The notes under the pieces were generated by a model. The model was given only the letters and a program-made list of their open reading frames with translations. It did not search any database and was not told where the DNA came from. 12,742 bases of DNA from Acidimicrobiia bacterium. GTDB lineage: Bacteria; Actinomycetota; Acidimicrobiia; Spongiisociales; UBA5794. Within the stretch, counting starts at the first letter, position 1. Each line of letters opens with the position of its first letter. The stretch lies in the NCBI GenBank assembly GCA_030599515.1, contig JAUVNV010000048.1, positions 1 to 12,742 of the forward strand, read 5' to 3'. This document shows positions 6,389-12,742 of the stretch, in pieces. The translations under genes were made by a program, and so were the position numbers.

Positions 6389-8695
6389 TCAGCCACGAGT
6401 GGCGATGGGTGCGGCGAGAACCTGGTCGGGGATGCCGAAGGCATCGACGAGTGCGAGTGACTCGTTCGCGATCTCCGCCACGAGACGGTCGTGGAGCTTT
6501 CTCACGGCCGAAGCAGTCGGGGCGCTGAAGTGGCCGTGTTCCTGGAACCAGGCGAGGTCGGCCCGGATGGTCGCGAGACCGTGGAGGGCACGAAGTCGAT
6601 CGAGTGCTGCTCGGGTCGGTCCGTCTTCCGCAGCCGCGACGGCCGAGGTGAACGAGTCGAGCACGAGAACGTCGACATGACCGGCGGCGGCCGTCATTGC
6701 GTGGGTTTGCACTTCGGTGAAGGCGTCGAACGGGTCGGACCCGTGGTTGATGCGGTCCCGCATCCGCAGAGCGAGCGACTCCACCTGGTGGGCCTCCCGC
6801 CAGCGGAGTTGGTCGAGTTGCCATGATGCGTTGAGGAGTTGGGCGGCATCCGTCGTGCTCCTCGTGATGGGGTTCGCTTCGGTGACGGCGGATGCGGTTC
6901 GATGGAAGAGGAAGCGCACCATCCCGGTGGCTCCCATCGAGTCGAACTGTTGGCGGAATTCGGTGAGGAGGGCTTTGGCAACGAGTTGTGTCAGCACCGT
7001 GTTGTCGCCCTCATACGTGGTGAAGACGTCGGCATCGGAGCGCATCGTCGTCAACCGGTTCTCTGCCAGGTAGCCCTGTCCACCGGATGCCTCGCGCGCG
7101 GCTTGGATCGTGTCGACGGCGTGCCATGTGGCGAACGCTTTCAATCCTGCGGCACGGGCCTCGAGGCGGCGAGGGTCGTCGGTCCCTTGGGCGAAGTCGT
7201 CGATCAGCGATTCGAATGCGAAGTGGTAGGCGTATGTGGCCGCCAGCCTGGGTATCAAGCGCTGCTGGTGAATCGGGTAGTGGATCAGGAGGCGCTCGGT
7301 CTCTTCCGTCGGCCCGAACTGTCTGCGTCGATGGGCGTATCGCACTGCGATCGTCAGGGCCGACTTCGCGACGCTGACCGATGCGGCGCCGACACCGACC
7401 CGGCCACCGACCAAGGTTCCGATCATCGTGAAGAACCTGCGGTCCGGGTTGGGGATGTCGCTTCGGTACGTGCCGTCGTCGCCGATCGATCCGAACCGGT
7501 CAAGCAGAGCCGTGCGAGGAACTCGGACGTTGGCGAACCAGATCCGTGCGTTGTCCACACCGTTGAGTCCGCCCTTGCCTGCGTTGTCCTCGATCCGGAT
7601 CCCGGGCAGGACGGCCCCACTCTCATCGCGGATCGGGACCAGCACGGCGTGCACACCGTGGTCGGTGTCGTCGACGACGAGTCGAGCGAACACGACGGCG
7701 AAGCGCCCGTGTGCGCCCGCATTGCCGATGAAGTCCTTGCGAGCCAGATCGTTGGGGGTGGTGATGATCAACTCATCGGTCACCGGGTCGTACACGGCCC
7801 GGGTCTCGAGGTCCCGAACGTTGGAGCCGTGTCCCGTCTCGGTCATGGCGAAGCATCCGGGCAGGGCGAGCGAACCGGCGTCGGTCAGATACTCGACGTG
7901 GTGGCGCTCGGTGCCGAGCCGGGCGATCGATCCACCGAAGAGGCCGAACTGCACGCCGAACTTGGTCATCAAACTCAGATCGTGATGTCCGAGCATCGCG
8001 AATGTGGCAAGGAAGGATCCCGGGTCAGCATCACCGAAAGGGGAGGGGTATCCCACCGAGCCGAAGCCGCCGTCGGCGAGTGTCTTGGTCCAGCGGAGCA
8101 CCAGTTCGCGGTAGTCGTCTCTGTCGAGATCGTCGCCGTAGGCGAATTCGGCCTGGGCGAGGATGCCTCGCAGCCGGTTCCGAATCGGGCCATGACGACC
8201 GTCCAGGATTGCGGCAAGTCGTTGTACGTCGAAGCTCGCTTCCTGTTTGGCCATGGTTCGCAGCTCGATGGGTGTTCCGAGTGCAGGAGGAGCGGGTCCG
8301 AGCGGTCCGTATCGCGTGTCGATGTCGGCAAGCGCTCGGCGCTCATCAGTCGTGACGACTCGATCGGAACGCGTCGCCTCGGCCACCGCGATTCCGAGTT
8401 CGGTGACGGATGCGGAGGGCGAAACGTTGAGGGCCTTCGTCCACCTGATGATCTGGAGCCTGAGGAGTTCCAGTTCGTGGGGAGAGGGAGGATCCTCGGG
8501 GTTCAGCCAGTGTCGCAGCGCCACCTGACAGTCGAGATCGATCCCCGGATGTTGGGCGACTGCCGAGCAGATCCCTTCGATCTCTTCGGGGGTCAGTTCA
8601 CCGTCTGACCATGCCAGGTAGACGAGGGGGAGGAACGGCCGGATCCGTTCGTCTGTGATCGATGCGGCGAGATTGGTGGGCGCTTGCGGTGCCAT
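6389..8695 (-). CDS. acyl-CoA dehydrogenase/oxidase-like flavoprotein with TerB-like N-terminal extension
   Basis: This FAD enzyme is expected to oxidise acyl-CoA to trans-2-enoyl-CoA. The catalytic part begins around residue 149 and resembles peroxisomal-type acyl-CoA oxidases: LFGGSIARLGTERHH, the flavin/substrate block MTETGHGSN (284-292), AREASGGQGYLAENRL, and the catalytic base Glu562 in TTYEGDNTVL, followed by an oxidase-type C-terminal helical domain. Whether O2 or ETF accepts the electrons cannot be judged by eye. Residues 1-145 are extra: LAWSDGELTPEEIEGI (28-43) is the acidic helix-loop pattern of TerB/tellurite-resistance-like helical domains. At 768 residues it is longer than the usual 600-700. 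ATG 8695 is the only good start for the full frame but has only a distant GAGGG, so a weak ribosome binding site. It lies upstream of and is probably co-transcribed with the thiolase gene. Confidence 0.92.
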   Translation of the reverse strand: MAPQAPTNLAASITDERIRPFLPLVYLAWSDGELTPEEIEGICSAVAQHPGIDLDCQVALRHWLNPEDPPSPHELELLRLQIIRWTKALNVSPSASVTELGIAVAEATRSDRVVTTDERRALADIDTRYGPLGPAPPALGTPIELRTMAKQEASFDVQRLAAILDGRHGPIRNRLRGILAQAEFAYGDDLDRDDYRELVLRWTKTLADGGFGSVGYPSPFGDADPGSFLATFAMLGHHDLSLMTKFGVQFGLFGGSIARLGTERHHVEYLTDAGSLALPGCFAMTETGHGSNVRDLETRAVYDPVTDELIITTPNDLARKDFIGNAGAHGRFAVVFARLVVDDTDHGVHAVLVPIRDESGAVLPGIRIEDNAGKGGLNGVDNARIWFANVRVPRTALLDRFGSIGDDGTYRSDIPNPDRRFFTMIGTLVGGRVGVGAASVSVAKSALTIAVRYAHRRRQFGPTEETERLLIHYPIHQQRLIPRLAATYAYHFAFESLIDDFAQGTDDPRRLEARAAGLKAFATWHAVDTIQAAREASGGQGYLAENRLTTMRSDADVFTTYEGDNTVLTQLVAKALLTEFRQQFDSMGATGMVRFLFHRTASAVTEANPITRSTTDAAQLLNASWQLDQLRWREAHQVESLALRMRDRINHGSDPFDAFTEVQTHAMTAAAGHVDVLVLDSFTSAVAAAEDGPTRAALDRLRALHGLATIRADLAWFQEHGHFSAPTASAVRKLHDRLVAEIANESLALVDAFGIPDQVLAAPIATRG

Positions 8696-8779
8696 ATGCC
8701 GTCTAGAACCCTCGCGGGTGTCTCGTTCATTCCACGCGGCGGCCCCCGGCGTCGGGCTCCGGCGATTCCAGCCGTCTCT

Positions 8780-10798
8780 CTACGGCCGGCGCCACTCACC
8801 TGTTGCCTCCTGATCCGGTTCCATGAGGAATCCGAGTTCTTCGCGGGACTCCCCGGTGCCGAACAGGGTGATCGCGTCGCCCATCTCGATGGCGGTGCTG
8901 CCGTGCGGGATGAGCACGGATGAGCCGCGACGGATCGAGACGAGCACGGCCCCCTCCGGCCATCGGACGTCCTTAACGAGTGAACCGACGATCGGCGACC
9001 CGCGCCGCACCGGTGCTTCGAAAAAGGCGGCTCCCGGCTGCGTCCGCACACTCATGCGGTCCCGGTAGAGGTGGCGTCCCGTGGACGTGCCGAGGGCATG
9101 GTGGTAGGCCTTGACGACGGATTCACGACGGAACATGCCGAGGAGGTGCCGGCGATCGTCGTCGGCAACAACGGGGAGGCGGCCCAAGCCAAGTGATGCC
9201 ATCCGCGCGAGAGCAGCCGAGACAGGCAGATCGGGAGTGATCGTGACCGGTGTGACGGTCATCTCGTCGCCGACCGTTCGGGAGCTGCGCTCCAGCCCGG
9301 CGCGCTCGACGTCCGTGACCGTGATGATGCCGACCAGGGCGCCATCATCCACGACCGGCATACCGTGGTGACGGGTCCGGTCGAGCCGCTCGTCGAGTTC
9401 TGCGAGCGTCATGTCCGGCGTGGCCGTCTCGTCGACTTCGGACATGACCTCGCTCACCTTGACGGTATCCAGTAGATCGATGTCCTCGGTTTCGGGCAGG
9501 CGGATGCCCTTGCGGGCGAGTGCCATCGTGTAAGCGGAGTCGGGATGGACCCGTTCACCGATGAACGTGGCGAGCGCCGACGCCAGCATCAGCGGTAGGA
9601 CCAGCCCGTAGCCTCCTGTCAGCTCGAACACGAGGATCACGGCCGTGAGTGGGGCCCGGGCCGTTGCTGCGAGCGCCGCTGCCATCCCGACGAGAGCGAA
9701 CGCCCCGGGTTCGATCTCGGACAGATTCCACAGAGGATCGATGAGGATCGCGAAGCCGGCCCCGACGGCGCCGCCGATCACGAGCGCCGGCATGAACGTG
9801 CCGGCCGATCCTCCACCCTTGCGGGTGAGCGCTGCGGTGACGGCCTTGAGTGCGGCGATGATGAACAACGACCACCAGATGAACTCTCCATGGTCTGTCA
9901 GGGAGAGCAACTCAGTGAGGAACGCCTGTCCGGTGCCGAGTGTCTCCGGGTACGCCACGCCGATGAGGGCAACGGAGACGCCCATCAACAGGGGAACGAC
10001 CCATCCCGGGATGGCGGATACGATCCTCGTCATGCTCACACGGTCGAGAACCCGTAGGAAGAGTGTGCCGAACAGCACCGCGAGCAGTGCGAGAACTATG
10101 TAGAGGATCAACTGCCGCGGATCGTCGAGTTCGTATGCGGGTGAGCGGAGGAAACGCTCTTCGCCGACGAGTGTGTGTGTTGTCACCGCTGCCGCCACCG
10201 ACGTCACGACGATGGCACTGACATGGCGGATTGCGAACGAGCCCAGTATCACCTCGAGAGCGAACATCATCCCGGCGATCGGGGCGTTGAAACTCGCTCC
10301 GATGCCGGCGCCGGCGCCGGCCGCGACGAGACTCTTGACTTGATCGAGGCCGAACCCTGTGTACCGTGCGAACGACGATCCAATAGCAGCACCGATGAGG
10401 ACGATGGGCCCCTCTCGACCACCCGAGCCGCCGGTTCCGAGAGTGGCGGCAGTAGCCACGATCTTCGAGGGGGCAAGTTTCGTCGAGAGGTGTCCCGCCT
10501 CGAGGTTCACGGCGACCATGGTCTCGGCTACCCCGCCTCCCGACACACCGGGGCCGACCCACCGATTCAACAGCCAGGCGGCGAGGAGTCCGATCGGAAT
10601 CGAGATCAGGAACATCCACTTGCCGAACCCCAGGAGTACGTCGGTTTCGACGACGCTGCGCGAGACCAACTCCAACGCCCAGACGAGCAGCGCTGCCCCG
10701 AATCCGACGAGGATTCCGACCAGCAGAGACGCGGCAAGGAATGCTGTATGTCCCCGTGTTGCTAGGGCGGAACGTGTGCGAGCGAGAAGCGAGGTCAT
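8780..10798 (-). CDS. ClC-family chloride channel/transporter with two CBS domains and a TrkA-C domain
   Basis: Membrane anion transport protein of 672 residues. Residues 1-440 form the ClC core with many hydrophobic helices: a filter-region motif SGGGVAE (86-92) in place of GSGIPE, GREGP with the gating Glu129, FNAPIAG (170-176), GTFMP with Phe335, and Tyr423 in SAYTMALAR, the last two matching the central-site Phe and Tyr of E. coli ClC. Val183 replaces the internal proton glutamate (E203 in E. coli ClC), which is usual in true channels. CBS domains follow at about 448-505 and 510-570, then a TrkA-C/RCK-C-like domain at about 582-660, together a ligand-sensing cytosolic module. The ATG at 10798 has GGGG close upstream. 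The gene lies 80 bases after malic enzyme, separated by a strong hairpin, and 84 bases before the acyl-CoA dehydrogenase gene, so it may be its own unit. Confidence 0.94.
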   Translation of the reverse strand: MTSLLARTRSALATRGHTAFLAASLLVGILVGFGAALLVWALELVSRSVVETDVLLGFGKWMFLISIPIGLLAAWLLNRWVGPGVSGGGVAETMVAVNLEAGHLSTKLAPSKIVATAATLGTGGSGGREGPIVLIGAAIGSSFARYTGFGLDQVKSLVAAGAGAGIGASFNAPIAGMMFALEVILGSFAIRHVSAIVVTSVAAAVTTHTLVGEERFLRSPAYELDDPRQLILYIVLALLAVLFGTLFLRVLDRVSMTRIVSAIPGWVVPLLMGVSVALIGVAYPETLGTGQAFLTELLSLTDHGEFIWWSLFIIAALKAVTAALTRKGGGSAGTFMPALVIGGAVGAGFAILIDPLWNLSEIEPGAFALVGMAAALAATARAPLTAVILVFELTGGYGLVLPLMLASALATFIGERVHPDSAYTMALARKGIRLPETEDIDLLDTVKVSEVMSEVDETATPDMTLAELDERLDRTRHHGMPVVDDGALVGIITVTDVERAGLERSSRTVGDEMTVTPVTITPDLPVSAALARMASLGLGRLPVVADDDRRHLLGMFRRESVVKAYHHALGTSTGRHLYRDRMSVRTQPGAAFFEAPVRRGSPIVGSLVKDVRWPEGAVLVSIRRGSSVLIPHGSTAIEMGDAITLFGTGESREELGFLMEPDQEATGEWRRP

Positions 10799-10815
10799 GA
10801 CCCCGGAACGGTAGC

Positions 10816-10878
10816 CCCGGCTGCGCCGGAGTACTGAGTACCCGGTACTGAGTACTCAGTACGCCTGGCGGAGCCGGG
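10816..10878 (-). terminator. long heptamer-based hairpin directly after the malic enzyme stop
   Basis: CCCGGCT (10816-10822) pairs with AGCCGGG (10872-10878), CGCC (10824-10827) with GGCG (10867-10870), and the 11-base GTACTGAGTAC (10831-10841) with GTACTCAGTAC (10852-10862), giving a 63-base imperfect hairpin whose outer base abuts the malic enzyme stop codon. The central part is a heptamer array: GTAC followed in turn by TGA, CCG, TGA and TCA (10831-10858), and 10845-10862 is a perfect 18-base palindrome. There is no T tract on either strand, so this may be an unusual terminator, an RNA 3'-end stabiliser or a protein-binding palindrome. Confidence 0.6.
10831..10865. repeat. heptanucleotide array GTACNNN
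   Basis: Five consecutive 7-base units each begin with GTAC (10831, 10838, 10845, 10852, 10859); the three trailing bases are TGA, CCG, TGA, TCA and GCC. Because GTAC is its own inverse complement and TGA/TCA are complementary, the array is largely palindromic. It is the third period-7 array at a gene end in this window and shares no sequence with the other two. Confidence 0.9.
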
Positions 10879-12591
10879 TCAGATCGGTCTCAAGGTCGGG
10901 TAGTCGAAGTTCCAGATCTCGTGATCGAGTTCCTGCTCTATCTCCTCGTCGGTCAGGTCCCGGCCCACGCCTGCATCCCTGGCCTCCCGGGCCACCGCTC
11001 CTGCGATGTCTCGAGTGATGATCCGCAGATTGCGAAGCGGCGGGTAGAGACTGTCGTCGTCCTCACTCGCTGCGATGGTCCGTGCAGCCAGAGCGTCTGC
11101 CGCGGCGACGAACATCGAGTCCGTCACTTCCCGGGCTTTGGACACGAGCGCACCCATGCCGACTCCGGGGACGATGTAGACGTTGTTGGCCTGGGAGACC
11201 GTGTGCATCCGACCGTCGATGTCGACCGGATCGAACGGACTTCCGGTGGCCACGATCGCGCGGCCGTTCGTCCACTCGAATACGTCGCTGGGAACGGCTT
11301 CGCACTTGCTCGTTGGATTCGAGAGCGCCATCACGACCGGGCGTTCAGCGTGTTTCGCCATCGTCCGAATCACTTCTTCGGTGAACAGTCCGGGTACGCC
11401 GGTGGCTCCGGCGATGATCGTGGGTTGGTATGTCTCGATGACGTGGATCAGGTCGATCGACTCCTCTCCAACCAGCCCTCGGGCCTCGGCCAGCTCCGAG
11501 GGCCACGCCACGCTGTGCTGGTGCGGTTCGAGACCCTCGGTCGCCATGCTGATCAGGCCGATCGTGTCGTACACCGCCACATGGCTCGGAAGATCCTCAT
11601 CCGAGACGCCAACCGCGGTGAGCGCGCTCCGGAGATGGCGCGAGATTCCCACGCCTGCGGCTCCCGCTCCGACCATGAGGATTCGCTGATCCGTCAGCTT
11701 GACTCCCGTCCGAGCGCACGACGCGATGATGCCGGCAACGATGGCGGCGCCCGTTCCCTGGATGTCGTCGTTGAACGACGGCAACACCGATCGGTACCGG
11801 TCCAGGAGGACGAACGCGTTCGCTTTCTTGAAGTCCTCCCACTGCAGAATCGCCTCGGGGAAGCGTCGCCGGACCGCTTCGACGAACTCATCGACCAGCT
11901 CGTAGTACGGGGTACCGCGCAAGCGGGGTTCCCGCCATCCGGCGTAGAGATCGTCCTCGAGGAGATCCGGGTTGTCGGTCCCCACGTCGAGACTGATCGG
12001 CAGCGTGTACGCCGGGTGGATTCCTGCGCCGAGCGTGTAGAGAGCGAGCTTGCCGATCGGGATCACCATGCCGCCTACACCTTGGTCACCGAGGCCGAGA
12101 ATGCGTTCGTTGTCGGTGACGACGATCAGGCGAACGTCTTCGTTGCGGACGTGTCCGAGGATGTCGTAGATCCTCCCCCTGTGATCCGGTGTGATCCACA
12201 GGCCGCGACCCCGACGGAACGCATGGCTGAAACAGACCGCCGCCTCACCTACCGTCGGCGTGTAGACAACCGGCGTCAACTCCTCGATGTGCTCGGAGAG
12301 GACCTGGAAGTACAGGGTCTCATTGCGTCCCTGGAGGGAAGCCATACAGACGTACTTCTCGAACGGATCGTCGCCCTTCGCCATGAGATGCTCCCAGGCG
12401 CGGCTGACCTGACGTCTCCGGTCGGTCACCTGATGGGGGAGCATCCCATCGAGGTCGAACAGTTGTCGTTCCTCCTGCGTGAATGCCGTCCCTTTGTTGA
12501 ACAGGGCATCGGTCAAGAGGCCGGCACCCCGTTTCCACACGTCCGCCATGATCCATTCGCCGTCAGGGCTCCGCTCGATGCGGTATTTCAT
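10879..12591 (-). CDS. maeA: malic enzyme (NAD-dependent, SfcA/MaeA-like)
   Basis: It decarboxylates malate to pyruvate and CO2 while reducing NAD(P)+, feeding pyruvate and reducing power to central metabolism in the cytosol. The 570-residue product is of the large SfcA/mitochondrial type. Tyr110 in YTPTVGEAA is the catalytic acid, the GLGDQGVGGM and IPIGKLALYT blocks carry the catalytic Lys, FNDDIQGT (273-280) contributes the divalent-metal ligands, GAGAAGVGI from residue 308 is the dinucleotide-binding loop, and LSNPTSKCEA lies in the C-terminal half. NAD preference is assigned by resemblance to SfcA and is not certain. ATG 12591 is chosen over an in-frame TTG at 12630 because GGAGG lies five bases before it. 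The stop codon abuts a long palindromic hairpin that separates this gene from the ClC gene. Confidence 0.96.
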   Translation of the reverse strand: MKYRIERSPDGEWIMADVWKRGAGLLTDALFNKGTAFTQEERQLFDLDGMLPHQVTDRRRQVSRAWEHLMAKGDDPFEKYVCMASLQGRNETLYFQVLSEHIEELTPVVYTPTVGEAAVCFSHAFRRGRGLWITPDHRGRIYDILGHVRNEDVRLIVVTDNERILGLGDQGVGGMVIPIGKLALYTLGAGIHPAYTLPISLDVGTDNPDLLEDDLYAGWREPRLRGTPYYELVDEFVEAVRRRFPEAILQWEDFKKANAFVLLDRYRSVLPSFNDDIQGTGAAIVAGIIASCARTGVKLTDQRILMVGAGAAGVGISRHLRSALTAVGVSDEDLPSHVAVYDTIGLISMATEGLEPHQHSVAWPSELAEARGLVGEESIDLIHVIETYQPTIIAGATGVPGLFTEEVIRTMAKHAERPVVMALSNPTSKCEAVPSDVFEWTNGRAIVATGSPFDPVDIDGRMHTVSQANNVYIVPGVGMGALVSKAREVTDSMFVAAADALAARTIAASEDDDSLYPPLRNLRIITRDIAGAVAREARDAGVGRDLTDEEIEQELDHEIWNFDYPTLRPI

Positions 12592-12596
12592 GAGAG

Positions 12597-12601
12597 CCTC
12601 C
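12597..12601 (-). promoter_or_regulatory. ribosome binding site deciding the malic enzyme start
   Basis: A GGAGG on the minus strand lies five bases before ATG 12591. It makes the upstream in-frame TTG at 12630 unnecessary and sets the product at 570 residues. Confidence 0.8.
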
Positions 12602-12712
12602 GATATGACCCACGATGCCGGTTCTGACAACTCATCGTCCGTCTCGAATCGGGTACCGGATAGGGCCGGAAGTGTGTTGCTCGTATCGGAGGGGGTGTCC
12701 CTATGTCTTGGG

Positions 12713-12742
12713 CTATTCGATGCGGACGCGGAAGCGGGGCCC
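12713..12742 (-). CDS. possible C-terminal end of a minus-strand gene, cut by the window edge
   Basis: Reading the minus strand inward from the right edge gives nine sense codons (GPRFRVRIE) and then TAG at 12715-12713. Eight of the nine third codon positions are G or C, as in the neighbouring genes. Nine codons are too few for a firm call. The competing reading is a plus-strand start at ATG 12703 behind GGAGGGGG (12688-12695), whose 13 visible codons have poor third-position GC. If the minus-strand reading is right, this gene lies upstream of malic enzyme in the same orientation, with 121 bases between. Confidence 0.3.
   Translation of the reverse strand, partial: GPRFRVRIE

Noticed and set aside
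6839..8608. 589-codon plus-strand open frame opposite the acyl-CoA dehydrogenase
   Set aside because: It lies wholly within a clear, conserved gene on the other strand and its translation has no recognisable domain; long antisense frames are expected in GC-rich DNA.
8771..8786. Small hairpin GCCGT/ACGGC across the ClC stop codon as a terminator
   Set aside because: Five base pairs with no T tract and the stop codon in its loop; too weak to call.
10921..12627. 568-codon plus-strand open frame opposite malic enzyme
   Set aside because: Antisense shadow of an intact malic enzyme gene with all motifs present; the antisense product is Arg/Asp/Val-rich and resembles nothing.
12606..12634. TTGTCA ... 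TCATAT on the minus strand as a malic enzyme promoter
   Set aside because: Transcription would start inside the ribosome binding site, so a productive leader is unlikely.
12703..12742. Plus-strand gene start at ATG 12703 behind GGAGGGGG
   Set aside because: The ribosome binding site looks good but the 13 visible codons have poor third-position GC; the minus-strand reading of the same bases has 8 of 9.

Overview
The window is GC-rich, densely coded bacterial DNA. A DUF222/13E12-type HNH protein, a gnd-zwf pair, an acyl-CoA oxidase-like dehydrogenase paired with a FadI-like thiolase, and strong GC bias at third codon positions together suggest an Actinomycetota chromosome, perhaps an uncultured Acidimicrobiia-like lineage. 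The phylum is an inference from gene content, and the class is a guess. I see no IS element, CRISPR array, phage gene or RNA gene.

Layout. Bases 1-948 (+) hold the 3' part of a DUF222-HNH endonuclease gene that runs off the left edge. Convergent to it, 3508-1137 (-) is a translationally coupled gnd-zwf operon of the oxidative pentose phosphate pathway. A 245-base divergent intergenic region (3509-3753) with two operator-like palindromes separates gnd from a small unrecognised gene (3754-4095, +) and a patatin-like phospholipase gene (4183-5040, +). From there to the right edge all genes lie on the minus strand. In order of transcription they are malic enzyme (12591-10879), a ClC chloride channel/transporter with CBS and TrkA-C domains (10798-8780), an acyl-CoA oxidase-like dehydrogenase with a TerB-like N-terminal extension (8695-6389) and a thiolase (6372-5122). 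The last nine codons of another minus-strand gene may sit at the right edge.

How the genes fit together. Patatin hydrolase, acyl-CoA dehydrogenase and thiolase suggest lipid and fatty-acid breakdown. Zwf, Gnd and malic enzyme supply reducing power and pyruvate. The short-form Gnd carries an Asp where NADP enzymes have Asn-Arg-Thr, so it may make NADH rather than NADPH.

The most unusual signal is not a protein. Three gene-end intergenic regions (949-1104, 5049-5126, 10816-10878) each contain arrays of heptanucleotides. The three arrays use unrelated sequences but share an exact 7-base period and contain inverted copies that could fold into hairpins beside stop codons. They look like one class of period-7 inverted array, possibly acting as terminators or mRNA 3'-end structures. 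Other leads are the ClC protein with Val at the internal proton-glutamate position, the TerB-like/acyl-CoA oxidase fusion, and a possible multiple frameshift in the HNH gene.
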